Shown in pieces: positions 1-10,824 of a stretch of DNA of 64,000 bases. How positions within the stretch are numbered: position 1 is the first letter of the stretch; each line of letters starts with the position of its first letter. This stretch comes from Cytospora piceicola (lineage: Eukaryota > Ascomycota > Sordariomycetes > Diaporthales > Cytosporaceae). Below the pieces are notes generated by a model. That model searched no databases, was not told the origin of the DNA, and was given only the letters and a program-made list of their open reading frames with translations. The stretch covers positions 124,001 to 188,000 of the forward strand of contig JALQBC010000044.1 of assembly GCA_023375675.1 (NCBI GenBank), in the 5' to 3' direction. The position numbers and the translations under genes were made by a program.

Positions 1-1
1 C

Positions 2-656
2 TTCACCAAGACCAGGACGAAGGAGAACCTGGCGGACTTCCTGGAGCAGTTTGCGGCCGCAGAGGGCAAGGAGGGCCAGGAGAAGGAGAAGGAGACCAAG
101 AGGCTTGGGGAGGCACCGCCCAAGAACGGTGCGCCCCACACGATTGTCGTGACAGGCGGCGGTCTGAGGGCCGCGGACCTTGTGCGGGCCTCGAGGAAGT
201 TCCAGAAGAAGGGCAACGTGGTTTCCAAGCTGGTGAGTTTTATCCGAGCGCCCGCGTATTACGTACCTAGGTGCTATGAAGCGTATATACTCACACCCTG
301 CCTAGTTTGCCAAGCACTTTAAGGTCGAAGAGCAAAAGAAGTTCCTCGCCAAGAGCAAGACGGGAATCGCGATTGGCACACCTGCCCGTTTGATGGAGCT
401 GCTTGATAATGGTGAGCTCATCTCCCTCCCGAGTAACCCAATTCACCGGAAACATGGCTGACAAATCTATGCAGGATCACTCTCCGTGGAGTACTTGAAG
501 CGGATCGTGGTAGATGCTTCGTACATTGACCAGAAGAAGAGAGGAGTTCTGGACATGAAGGACACGATGATGCCGCTTTCCAAGTGGTTGACGAGGGATG
601 AGTTCAAGGAGAGGTACCTTGAGAGGGAGAAGCACCTGGACTTGCTGTTCTTCTGA
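2..656 (+). CDS. CMS1: Cms1-like 90S pre-ribosomal (U3) complex subunit, 3' part
   Basis: This is the 3' end of a gene that starts outside the window. Exons are 2-232, 306-411 and 475-656, with GTGAGT/GTGAGC donors and TAG/CAG acceptors, and the frame is continuous over all three. The visible product runs from FTKTRTKENLADFL through HTIVVTGGGLRAADLVRA, AIGTPARLMELLDN and IVVDASYIDQKKRG to a C-terminal LDLLFF. This layout matches the Cms1 family, a helicase-like fold in which GTPARL occupies the place of a DEAD-box motif Ib and VVDASY the place of DEAD. Cms1 associates with the U3-containing small-subunit processome in the nucleolus. Family assignment is by recalled motifs; the N-terminus cannot be judged. 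Confidence 0.8.
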
Positions 657-1691
657 GTAGACGACGGAGAGTGGATGGCGATGATGTGTTGACACACAAG
701 GAGATGCTCAGCTCCCACTCGCGTGGAGAGAACGACCAGACTTCCCAGATTCGCATCAGGGATCATTGGCATGCCGGTTTCCAGCCTCACTTCAGAGTGT
801 AGGAGGTGACCAATGCAGGAAGAGCATGCCATGTAACCCAGAAGTCGGTCGACGCTTCCCGAAAACCTGAATTGGCTGAAGCTGAATGTATCCTGGCAGA
901 CACTTCCTATGGGGAGCTGGCTGTGCTCAAAACGTCAGGAACGTTAAAAGAGCAGAAGAGCAGAAGAGCCAGGAGTCGCATGAGTCCGGTAAAGTTGTGG
1001 CAGTTACGATCTGGGAAGGAAATAATGTTGGACTCCGGGCTGTACGGTTGGGCCCATCACTGCCCTTCATGGCAACAGACAGACATACTGGCTCCTTCAC
1101 TATTGGCAGCATAAAATGAAACATTTTCACACTTGGGCATATGCAAGTTTTTCTGGTTTCTCATCCCGTCTTTCTGGTTGACAAGTCGCGAGCCAAGCCT
1201 CACCACTTCGCTCGACTCTTGCCGTTGACGCCTGCTCATTCGAAGCTCCGTAGTCCCTCCTTCCTCTTCGTCCACGATGGAATACCACTCCTCTCTACAG
1301 GGAAGGCATCGACCGTCAAGCTTATTGAATTGTTGTTTTCCCCTTTATTAGACTTTGCAAACTTATTCCGACCTCCTCTTCTCTTTTCCTTTCTTCAACA
1401 TCCATCCCACCCGCCACCTCAGAACACCACACCAAACATCACCAACCTACAACCAGCTCGTTTATTGGACGTCAATCATTTTGGCTTTTTTGGATTGTGT
1501 TTACTCTTGATCTTGCTCCTCTTCACTTCTCCACCCACACACATATTCCCGCTCACGCGCTGCTATCTTTGCGTTTCTGCAAGACGCTCTTTTTTGGAGA
1601 TCATCTCTTCGCGAACAGCAATTTCGATCGATACTCTACACACCTTCTTTCCTTCTTTCTAGGACAACACTCGCTTCGTGCTCTTGTCAAC
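657..1691. other. intergenic region and pyrimidine-rich leader
   Basis: About 1 kb between the Cms1-like gene and the Gly-rich gene. Positions 1340-1690 are strongly C/T-rich, typical of a fungal promoter and 5' leader, and this explains the long open frames there. No coding feature is supported. Confidence 0.5.
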
Positions 1692-3574
1692 ATGCGGTCT
1701 GCCAATCTCCTGACGACGGGCATCTGTGTCCTCCAGCTGTCCTATGCAGCTGATGCACAAATCATCCATGGCTCAAGTATGGTCACCTACCTTACAGACC
1801 ATCATCTCCCTCATGACTGACATGGGAAGCAGGCACTGCCAAACTGGACACCCTCACCACTGTGGACTTTGACCCTGCCCACAGAGGCCTCGGCGGTCTT
1901 GACTTCCCTCAGACCATTGGCATGGGCCCCTCATCAGGCGACATTCATTTGGAGATCAATATTCATCTTGATTCTTCCTTAGCCAGCAATGGTCCCAACT
2001 CCTCAACTCTCACACTCGCTTCATTCTCTGTACCTACTGATTCCACCATCACGAGCACTCTTCCTACTGCTGAAGAGCCTGTTTCTGGATCTCCGCCATC
2101 TGGTACCGATTTCCCTCCCGCCTCACCTGCTGATTCTGCCATGCTCTCTATTCCCACTGGTCCCGTCAAGTTTCCTGCCGGTATCGCTGCATCAGCAGGT
2201 CCACACATCGTCGGTCAGAACATGCTCCCTCCCAGGGGAATGAATGACGTCTCCCACATCGCTGAGACTGACTGTGATGAGGGCGGCCTCGGGAACAGTG
2301 GACTTGGCAGCGGTGCAGGCCTGGGGAACGGCGCTGGCCTTGGGAATGGCGCTGGCCTCGGCAATGGCGGTCTTGGGAACGGAGGCCTCGGCTCCGGAGC
2401 AGTTGCAACTGTCACCGTTTATGTTCCTGCTGGTGCTGGTGGTGGAAACGGAGCAGGCCTCGGAAATGGTGGCCTCGGAAATGGGGCTGGACTCGGCAAC
2501 GGTGGTCTCGGGAACGGGGCTGGTCTCGGCAACGGAGCAGGCCTCGGCAATGGTGGACTTGGAACTGGAGGACTCGGCAACGGAGCAGGCCTCGGCAATG
2601 GTGGACTTGGCAATGGAGGCCTCGGCTCCGGAGAAGTTGCGACTGTCACTGTTTATGTTCCTGCTGGTGCCGGTGGTGGAAATGGAGCAGGCCTCGGAAA
2701 TGGTGGCCTCGGAAACGGGGCTGGACTTGGGAACGGGGCTGGACCTGGAAACGGACCTGGCCTCGGCAATGGTGGTCTTGGAAACGGCGCCAGCGGCTCG
2801 GGAAGTGGTGGGTGGCCTCCTGCATATGGCACTGGCGGATCAGGCAATGGAGGATCAGGCGGCCTGGGAGGCGGTCTGGGAGGACTCGGAAACGGTGCCG
2901 GTAATGGAGGAACAGGCGGTCTGGGAGGACTTGGCAATGGCGCTGGAAATGGAGGAGCAGGAGGAATCGGCGGCAATGGTGCTGCAGGTCAAATCACGGT
3001 TGTTTCGATCACGACAGTCTTGGTCCCCTCGGCCACAGTTACGCAAACGATTCTGGCGGGCAGCGGAAATGCAGGTCTGGGCGGACTGGGAGGCAACGGC
3101 GCCGGCCTCGGGAATGGTGCTGGAAGTGGCAATGGAGCAGGTCTCGGCAATGGTGGTCTTGGTAACGGCGCTGGCAATGGAGCAGGTCTCGGCAACGGCG
3201 CTGGCCTTGGGAATGGCGCTGGCCTTGGAAACGGCGCTGGCCTTGGGAACGGCGCTGGCAATGGAGCAGGTCTCGGCAACGGCGCTGGACTTGGCAATGG
3301 GGGTCTTGGGAACGGAGCTACAGATGCATCAACAAGTTGCCTGGGGGGACTAGGGGGTGCTGCCAACGGAAACTCAGGCGGGGGCATCCTCTCGACCATC
3401 TCGACCATCACCGTTATCACTGTTCAAGGGGGAATAGCCGCGAGGACACCTCAGGGTGCTGAAGACACGACTTCAGTCTACGCAACGCAGGCGGCGTACT
3501 CTGAAGCGTATGTCACACAGTCTTCAACTTCCGGGCGACGAATCCCATCATCTCTGCTGGCTCTCGCTGCCTAG
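1692..3574 (+). CDS. secreted Gly/Asn/Leu-rich repeat protein with a stop codon just before a GPI-like tail
   Basis: Exons 1692-1776 and 1833-3574 encode 608 aa. The start ATG opens a signal-peptide-like stretch (MRSANLLTTGICVLQLSYA), which implies export to the wall or medium. A Ser/Thr/Pro-rich segment of about 100 residues follows, then a long low-complexity region built from GLGNGGLGNGAGLGNG-type units and broken twice by the block VATVTVYVPAGAGGGNG, and finally a Ser/Thr-rich end. The annotated end is the TAG at 3572-3574. The same frame continues past it for 17 mostly hydrophobic codons to a TGA at 3626-3628, so the uninterrupted tail would look like a GPI-anchor signal. No enzymatic domain is visible; a structural cell-wall or surface role is inferred from composition. 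The function is unknown. Confidence 0.75.
2278..3320 (+). repeat. degenerate GNG/GLG-coding tandem repeat array
   Basis: Short units such as GGNCTNGGNAAYGGN recur dozens of times. A higher-order unit of 234 bp (78 codons) is duplicated: the block beginning AGTTGCAACT at 2401 is repeated with few changes from 2635. Slippage and unequal recombination are the likely source. Confidence 0.85.
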
Positions 3575-3924
3575 GCCGCGGCAGTGTTCGGATTGTACAC
3601 CCCACTGGCGGCCCTCCTTGGAGTCTGATCACCACTTGTCCCTTCAGGCGGACAAAAACGGTGCCCGGAACAGCAGCAGCTTCCAGAGCCTCTTCGACAT
3701 TCTGCCCCATCTCACATTTGCTTATTGGAACAGAATATCGGTGCGGCGAATTGGCATGAAGTGTTGAATCATTCTTCGAATCTTATGGAAAGGAGGTCAG
3801 GGGGTATTGAGGTAATGAGGTGGACCTTTTGTTTCTGGTGATATACTTACCCAATGGATTTCATCACGCGAGAGACATGATAGAACTATAGACGCGCCGC
3901 AATAATGTTAGATCCTGCTGCTGC

Positions 3925-4338
3925 TTATGGCATTTCAATGATTGTCTCTTCGTTACCTTCGATGACTGTGGTGACAATGACATCTGTACCAGGCGACGAC
4001 CCGAACGTGTTGTCGTCCCGTATGTAGAACCAAGCGGTATGAGTTCCGCTCCCAACGGCCCGGTCCGCGCTGGTCGCATAATGGGCCGCATACTCAGTAT
4101 CCTCCTTTCGGAGAAAATCCACCATTACGCCACAGCAGTCCCACCAGCAGAAGCCTAATATCTTCCAGACCGAAGAGCCTCCACTACTGTGGTAATGCCC
4201 CCCTTGGCACTGCTCAACGCTCTCACAATTCTTGAGGAGTCCGTCCTTCTTCATGACTCTGACAGCATCAGGCCCGAGGGCTGGCTCCAGCACTGGAAAA
4301 GAAGTCGGTGAACGGAGATCCGCCGAGGAACACATCAT
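3925..4338 (-). CDS. hypothetical Cys/Trp-containing protein
   Basis: A 137-codon frame on the minus strand begins MMCSSADLRSPTSF and ends TTVIEGNEETIIEMP. Its middle contains C-x5-C spacing (NCESVEQC), a GFCWWDCCG cluster and HTAWFYIRDDN. It does not look like random low-complexity translation, but I recognise no family and see no signal peptide from this start. The true gene may have an upstream exon, since another minus-strand frame extends to about 4519. It lies alone between the Gly-rich gene (convergent) and the Nop6-like gene. It could be a small effector-like protein, a decayed gene or a chance frame. Confidence 0.3.
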   Translation of the reverse strand: MMCSSADLRSPTSFPVLEPALGPDAVRVMKKDGLLKNCESVEQCQGGHYHSSGGSSVWKILGFCWWDCCGVMVDFLRKEDTEYAAHYATSADRAVGSGTHTAWFYIRDDNTFGSSPGTDVIVTTVIEGNEETIIEMP

Positions 4339-5180
4339 TCTCGGTTGGTATCGTGGAAGGACTTATTGGGTGCTGAAGACGAAGGCGCGCCCTGCCAGCA
4401 TCTGTAGATGACATGGCTTTTTGCCCTGTCTTGCTCTTCTCAGCATGTGCCAGCAGAGCCTTCCATCTGCTGCTTATGCCGGCGGACTCCCACAAGCCCC
4501 TACCCTCTGCTACGGGCAACTACTCCTCTTATAACCTGTGGTATTCCAGTATTCTTGCAGCGAGCCTAGCATACCGCTCTGTACTTGGCCACCACGGACT
4601 CATGGTCCAGTGTTACTTGAGTCAAGTATGAAGTCGAGCCTGAAAAGCTCCCCGTGTCACTGTTTACAGTTGGAGCGAACTTACCGTACCTACCTAGGTA
4701 GGTAGTCAGGATAGTTCCTATTGGGATTGCTGGATCAGCACCCTCCCTCGTATCTGGCTTCCACGCTGGAAAGTATAGGAGAGCAAGTAGAACTAAGGCG
4801 TTTATACGGAATAACTGGCTCCAAATTTACTGTTCCTGCAAGACTAGCAGATCAAAGAGCCTGCCATTGTGACTTGAAAAGGGGGTGATCCATAGAGCCC
4901 TGTGGCCAGGGTTAGGTCTGTAGTGGTACCCCCCCTGGGGATTAGGGGGTTAGTGCAAATAGCTTGAGGTTTGCTTATCTTATCTTAGTCGCACCAGCGC
5001 CAGCCACATGCGATTCCGCCTTTTTTTTTCCATGAGCGGCAGAAAATTCCCTGTCTTAGCCATTCGACCGCTGAGTTTCCGTACCCAAGTTCCTCAGTCG
5101 CACTACACCTCTCCAACACAATACAACATCCCAAACGGTTCTCTTGGAAATAGAGGCCATTTGATACCCCCAAAAGAATA
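4339..5180. other. intergenic region upstream of the Nop6-like gene
   Basis: Contains the palindrome TACCTAGGTA at 4691-4700 and C-run/G-run tracts around 4929-4950. No gene is supported here except a possible upstream exon of the minus-strand hypothetical. Confidence 0.4.
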
Positions 5181-5390
5181 ATGGCGAAATCAGTAAAGCC
5201 AGCCCAGCTCGAGGCCGAGAAGAAGTCCTCCAAGAAGCGCAAGCTCAGCGACGCCCAGGAGGCTGTCGCACAGCCAGACGTCGAGGAGAAGGCCGCAACC
5301 AAGAAGTCCAAGAAGTCCAAGAAGGACATGAGCGAAAAGGTCGAGGCGGAGGAGCCCGAAGCCAAGAAGGAGAAGAAGGAGAAGAAGGAA

Positions 5391-5421
<31 letters not shown>

Positions 5422-6499
5422 CTGAGACCGAGACCGAGACCGAGACCGCGCCTGAGCCCGCCGAGGCCGAGGCTGCTGCGACTGCGGACGCGGAGACGAC
5501 AAAGAAGGCTTCCAAGAAGGACAAGTCTGCCAAGAAGGCCGCGAGTGTAGACGCTACGGTCGCCGACGAGGAAGTCGAGAAGAAGGCCTCCAAGAAGGAC
5601 AAGAAGTCCAAGAAGTCAACGAAAGAGAAGGCGGAGAAGAAGAGCACAGACGAGGTGAAGGAGGGGGGAGATGTCGAGATGACAGACGCCCCCGAGGCTA
5701 CCGAAGAGGGTGCCGAGGAGGAGGAGGAGGCGGGCGCAGCAAAGCGCGAGAAGTTTATCTGCTTCATTGGTATGTCCTCGCCCCGTTCCTGCTGCCCTAC
5801 ACACTGACCACACCCCACCCGAAACAGGCCTTCCACAGCTAACGCCGCAAACTCTCACCCACAGGCAACCTCCCCTTCACCGCCACCAAGTCCGACATCG
5901 AGAAGCACTTCTCCTCGCTGCAGCCGACGTCGGTGCGCCTCCTGACGGAGAAGGGCAACCCCAAGAAGTCGCGCGGCATCGCCTTTGTCGAGTTCGGCGA
6001 GTTCGGGCACATGAAGACGTGCCTGGCCAAGTTCCACCACACCGAGTTCGCCGACGGCGACGGCAACATGCGGCGCATCAACGTGGAGCTCACGGCCGGC
6101 GGCGGCGGCAAGACGCCCGCCCGGCAGGACAAGATCAAGGCCAAGAACGTCAAGCTCAACGAGGAGCGCGCGAGGCGGATCCAGGCCGAGGAGGAGGCCA
6201 AGGCCGCCGAGAAGAAGGGGGGCGGCGCCGGCGCCAAGAAGGGCGCCGGCGAGGCCAAGGCCGGCGAGGAGGGGGAGAAGAAGGAGCCCCAGCCCGAGGA
6301 CGAGGACTGGGTCCACCCCAGCAGGAGGGGCCAGATGGGCGCCGGGGGCGAGGACAACGACGACTCTGATGACCTCTACGGCGGGTGGTCCAACGGGCGC
6401 GGGCGCGACGGCGCCCGGGGCCGTGGCCGTGGTCGCGGGGGCGGTCGTGGCCGTGGAGGCGGGAGGGGCCGCGGAGGTGGCAGGGGCCGGAAGTTCTAG
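5181..6499 (+). CDS. NOP6: Nop6-like RRM protein of ribosome biogenesis
   Basis: Exons 5181-5769 and 5865-6499 give 407 aa. The first ~190 residues are a Lys/Glu-rich nucleolar-type tail with repeated KKEKKEKKEKK and KKASKKDK blocks and an acidic EEGAEEEEEAG segment. A single RRM begins across the splice junction: FICFIGNLPFTAT is the RNP2-like strand and RGIAFVEFGEF the RNP1-like strand. A basic helix follows (DKIKAKNVKLNEERARRIQ), then an Arg/Gly-rich RGG tail ending GRGRKF. This order fits the Nop6 family, nucleolar proteins of 40S subunit maturation. The intron GTATGT...CACAG splits a Gly codon of the RRM. The paralogue name is less certain than the RRM call. Confidence 0.8.
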
Positions 6500-7523
6500 G
6501 AAGGAGCCGGTCCACACTCCAACCCATGGTGGGTGCGCACTCCGTCCGCTCCCCTGTAATCGCCAGCTTCCTCTGAGGGCCGGACTGCAGTTTGGAGTTT
6601 GGCCCGATGTCAGGTGCTGATCTGACAAGAGGCGCAACCGTCAGAGCAGTCATTGGGTATTGCCGACCCATGTGTCTGGCTGGATTCTTGGGATATTGTC
6701 GGGAACGTGAGGCGTCTTGGTCATGATGGAGCTCACTATACCTCTTACCCTTTTATTTTCGCATGATACCCCTATCAGTTTTAGAGGCAGGTAGAGACAC
6801 ATCATATATACGTTTTCTTACAACAGACACCAGCAAACGTCACATCTCCATCAGGCCGGTTTCGTAGGATCTGGGATCAATAGCAACTGGTATGATACGT
6901 AGTTGGTTTCCATCGAGAACAATCCTAACCTTCTCAGGAGAAAAAGACACGAAATCACTATCATTCCACCCTTGCTTTCCATGTTTCCTCGGCTATCTAC
7001 AGAAAAACAAAAAAAAAATCAAATCGGGGATATCCTTTGGTGATCGTTGAGAGATGTGTAAGAGTTGCCCGTCCTGCTGCTGTACCACTCTGGAAGGGAA
7101 AGGTGAAAGACGGCAGCCACAATTGTGAATCCTGCTTAGCTCGGACCAAGCACGAAGTGGCAGTACCGGACACATAGGGTCCAACATCCCGAGATCGACC
7201 AACAGCCGGAAAGCTTCAGGCAGCTGGAGCCGACTCCGGTGAGGAACCATTCCGGCCTACTTACTGCCACAGAACATGTCTCGCCGTCCCATTTCCCATT
7301 ATTTCGGATCAAGTTTGTTCGTTGGTATACTGGTCAGAGTTTGGCAGCAGAACATGCAGTAGGACCGTTCGTCACATTAACCTCCCTTTCCGTCCTTCTA
7401 AATGCTGGCAAACGGAATGCAAGTTGGTTGGTTGTTGCTAGAAGCTTTTCCAACCGGAGAAGAGCAGTAGCATATTAAATGGATCGATCGATCGAGCGGT
7501 CGGCATCGGTTCGAAGTCGCCAC
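6500..7523. other. convergent 3' intergenic region
   Basis: About 1 kb between the 3' ends of the Nop6-like gene (+) and the Rac1 gene (-). It holds AT-rich 3'-UTR-like DNA and an A-run at 7005-7018. No coding feature is supported. Confidence 0.5.
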
Positions 7524-8609
7524 TTACAAGATCGAGCACTTCGACTTCTTGGGCTTCGAGGTCGCAGTCCTGGGATTGAGCACGGCACTGTCATATTAGT
7601 TAGCATCGATCATCCATCCATGAAGGTATAAGGCTTCTATTGGGTTTGTAGAGCCTGGGAAACCCAGCATGAGATTCTCTAGCATACCGAATAGCCTCGT
7701 CGAAAACGCTCTTCAGGTTCCGTTGGGTCAGAGCAGAACACTCAAGGTACTTGTGTGCCTTGACGTCCTTGGCGCACTTCAGGGCCTCGTCATAAGATAC
7801 CGGCTCCATTTTCTTCTGCCTGAGGCTATCGAGGGTCTGAGGGTCTTCTCGCAGATCAAGCTTAGTGCCGACGAGGATGATAGGGATGTTGGGAGCATGG
7901 TGGTTGATCTCTGGGAACCACTGTAGTGATATGTCAGCTTGGTGGTCCTATTTTCTTTTCCATTCCTTTCTTCTCTTCTTCTTTTCCTTCCTTTTTCCAT
8001 GTCTAGGGACTGGGGGGTCGGGCGTACCTTGGCTCTGACGTTGTCAAATGAGGGCGGGCTGACGATGGAGAAGCAGATGAGGAACACATCAGTCTGAGGG
8101 TAAGAAAGCGGTCGCAGTCTGTCGTAATCTTCCTGCCCAGCAGTATCCCACAGTCCCAGGCTAATCGGCTTGCCATCGACCATCACACTTGCAGAGTAGT
8201 TATCAAAGCTATAGCAGAGACATGGTCAGAACGGTTGTTGTCTTTGGTGGTCGTGGGTCCGGGGCTCCTAGATAGGAGGAGGGGGCGGTCAACAAGGGCG
8301 TGCTGGGTTGGCATCACGTACACTGTGGGGATGTATTCGCCAGGGAAGGCATTCGTCGTGTAGGAGATGAGAAGACATGTCTGGAATTAAATGTTAACAC
8401 TGGAACCATACTGCTATGATGGATTGATTGCTTTACTGACCTTTCCGACAGCACCATCACCGGTCACGACACACTATAGTTGGCGATTTGCATGGTTAGC
8501 GTTCTGTGGTTCCCCCCCTTTGATTGATAGCCATCCCCTCCGATTGAGGTTTGCTGGCTTCTGGATTTTGTAGACAAACCTTCAGAGACTGAACCCCGGG
8601 AGCAGCCAT
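7524..8609 (-). CDS. RAC1: Rac1 small GTPase (Rho family)
   Basis: Six exons on the minus strand (8580-8609, 8441-8473, 8322-8380, 8028-8208, 7688-7920, 7524-7587) sum to 600 nt, 199 aa, the usual Rac length. The sequence shows G1 GDGAVGKT, switch I EYIPTVFDNYSA, G3 [18 protein letters not shown]4 GTKLDL, G5 ECSAL and a polybasic tail KPKKSKC ending in the CaaX box CSIL, which predicts geranylgeranylation. FDNYSA followed by [19 protein letters not shown] matches fungal Rac rather than Cdc42 or Rho1. Rac1 acts at the plasma membrane in polarity, NADPH-oxidase activation and hyphal morphogenesis. Every splice site is a canonical GT-AG pair and phases agree throughout. Confidence 0.95.
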
Positions 8610-10809
8610 ATTGCTTTGTAGATGCACAGTTCAGTGCAACGGGAGGAGAGGTTGTGTGAAGTGTTGAGCTTCGAATGGGGTGCGGGTGTGGTTGTTGGGT
8701 TGTTTGTTCGGTTGGCCTTTTGAGGTGGGAGCACGACAACAGTGAATTGGCGGTCGCGATGTTGGAGAGGTGGTGGTGGTTCTTTGTTCGGCTGCAGCAG
8801 AAGAAGAGGAGTGTGATGATGAAAGGGCCCACGAGCTATACGTTGTGAGATAATGTCAGATATGATCCTGGACGGTGTAGTATCAAAGGTCAGAAACGTC
8901 TTGGAACAGCCGGAGTGGATTGATGCAGCAGAAGACTGGTACAGTGTAGAGGTAAAGTATTGGTGGAGATTCCAAGATTAGCTGAACCTGGGAGGGAGCT
9001 TTGGTGCAGTGCGGGCATGTGGTGCAAGTTTAGGCGGTGGGAGGAGGTCAGGGCAGTCCAGGCCAAGACAGTGGACTGGCTGACTGGGTAGCAGCCAGTG
9101 GGGGATTCCAGGGTTGTGGTTTAGCGGGTGGTTAGCGGTGCGATAGCGGCAGCGGTAATAGCCTGGAACGGCAGCCGACTAGGAGATAGCAAGTACCCCA
9201 TCCCGGCAGATTATAGGGGAAGGTACTAAAGGGCCAGAGATATCTGATTTGAGATTGGAACTCGGGGGGGATATTTAGCACCCGGAAAGTGCCTGGGAGA
9301 CCCTACCACGAAACCACCATAGCCCTGGGGCCAACCCTGTCAAGGATTCAAGCAACTAAAAGCATATGCAGATACATACCAAATATAGGTGCTAACAAAC
9401 AGAGAGCTCTCCTCTGCTAGGGCAATGGCTATTTGTAGCACACGACGTTACCTAGCGCAAGTACCTAGGTAGTTAGTAGCTAGCAAAAGAGAAGACAAGA
9501 GAGGACAAGAACGGATCGACGATGCAACACGCCAGGGCCAGGGCCAGGAACGAACAGGAAAATGCAGGGAAATGCAGGAAAATGCAGGATAATTGAGATT
9601 CTTGCGAGCTCTGTAGTTGGTCACGAAACGGCGAATGAGACGAGGATCTCGGCAGTGGCTGTCGGCCTTAACGTCTATCAAGCCTGTGATTGGTCGTGCA
9701 CAGTAGCATCAACAGCCAGACAGAATTGAGGAAGGAGAATTAGATATGCGGTTATCTTCTGACGATGTCCATTGTTTTAAACTCCGGAAATAAAAGCTCA
9801 GAACGGATGGTCTCAGACGGATGGGGACCTTTAAGAGTACAAAACTCAGGAAGAGAGGGGGGGGGGAGGTGTGGTCGCCCTTTCTGGCTAACAAACCCTC
9901 TGTCACGTCAGGGCCAACAAAAGCACCTAGCAGAGGGAAGGATGCGTTGATGATGTATCATGGCGGAGGCATAAATAAAACCACTTCCGAAAACACTCCT
10001 TCTAAATCCAACTCCTAAGTCAAGGTATAGGGCCGACTCGAGCAGCATCAAGGGGCTTCCTACATACTTAGGTAAGTACCTAGGTATGCAGAAGACATGG
10101 CCCATCACCATACCCGCGGATCAGTCTCTGCGGTTCGTACAACTTTGAGCAACAATGAAATCAAGGCAAGAATATATTAGCTATGTCTTGGCTGATTATT
10201 GCTGCCACCACCATAGCAGTAGGTGGCTAGTGCAGTTCCATCGTGTGCAGCATGATCGGTCAGTCCAGTCCGTCGTCATGATGATAAGCGCGACTTGACG
10301 CCAATTTTGTAACAAGACCCTGGGGCAGGGCCACCATCTGTGGCCGAGATATAATGTGCACATGATAATTTATCGTTTCAGAAATGGTCGCGACAGGAGG
10401 CCCTCCAGCATAGCCCGGTGGACGATGGCGACCTGGTGGCCGGAATCTCTCTCTGAATTATATGTTTATATGTCTTAGATTTATATGGTCCTATCTATTG
10501 TAGAACTGTTAGTACATCGCCAATACAGAGCCTCAGTCGCCCATATCGATAACGTCCCGCCCCACAATTGCATACCGCATCTACTAAGTAATAATCAAAC
10601 CCCCGCCGTGGGGCGCTAAATCTACAATAGCAGGAGCACCTTCCAAACGCGCCTGACGCGTCTGCATATGCTTGCGCTGCATATACCTCCTCCCTCCTGA
10701 TCAACCCACTTCAATCAGAAAAACCACAGCACGAGTGTACCGCTGTTTAACATACCTAACCACTTGCCAGAACTCGGCTGTCACACAGAGAAAAATCCCT
10801 TACGAAACC
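8610..10809. other. 2.2-kb divergent intergenic region
   Basis: Lies between the starts of Rac1 (-) and CENP-T (+). It carries TACCTAGGTA at 9462-9471 and 10077-10086, three copies of GCCAGG at 9531-9548, and three near-identical copies of a 10-bp AGGAAAATGC unit at about 9556-9588. No gene-like frame is supported; it probably holds both promoters and the Rac1 leader. Confidence 0.5.
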
Positions 10810-10824
10810 ATGCCAATTGTCTAA
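10810..10824 (+). promoter_or_regulatory. minimal uORF abutting the CENP-T start codon
   Basis: ATG CCA ATT GTC TAA at 10810-10824 is a four-codon upstream frame whose stop is immediately followed by the main ATG at 10825. If transcribed, scanning ribosomes would meet this uORF first and would have to leak past it or reinitiate. The effect on translation is inferred. Confidence 0.45.

Noticed and set aside
1141..1662. Open frame upstream of the Gly-rich gene
   Set aside because: The region is C/T-rich leader sequence; the translation is Leu/Phe/Pro/Ser-rich without any motif.
2244..3353. Long alternative-frame ORF (369 codons) over the Gly-rich gene, and Pro-rich antisense ORFs
   Set aside because: They arise because the GGN/AAY repeat codes without stops in several frames; no start context, splice logic or domain supports them.
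3508..3574. GTATGT...CCTAG intron at the end of the Gly-rich gene
   Set aside because: The donor is good, but joining it shifts the frame into a basic, non-conserved extension to 3767, whereas the unspliced frame gives a coherent hydrophobic tail.
5839..6637. Antisense ORFs opposite the Nop6-like gene
   Set aside because: These are shadows of GC-rich Lys/Glu/Gly codons; the plus strand carries a clear RRM.
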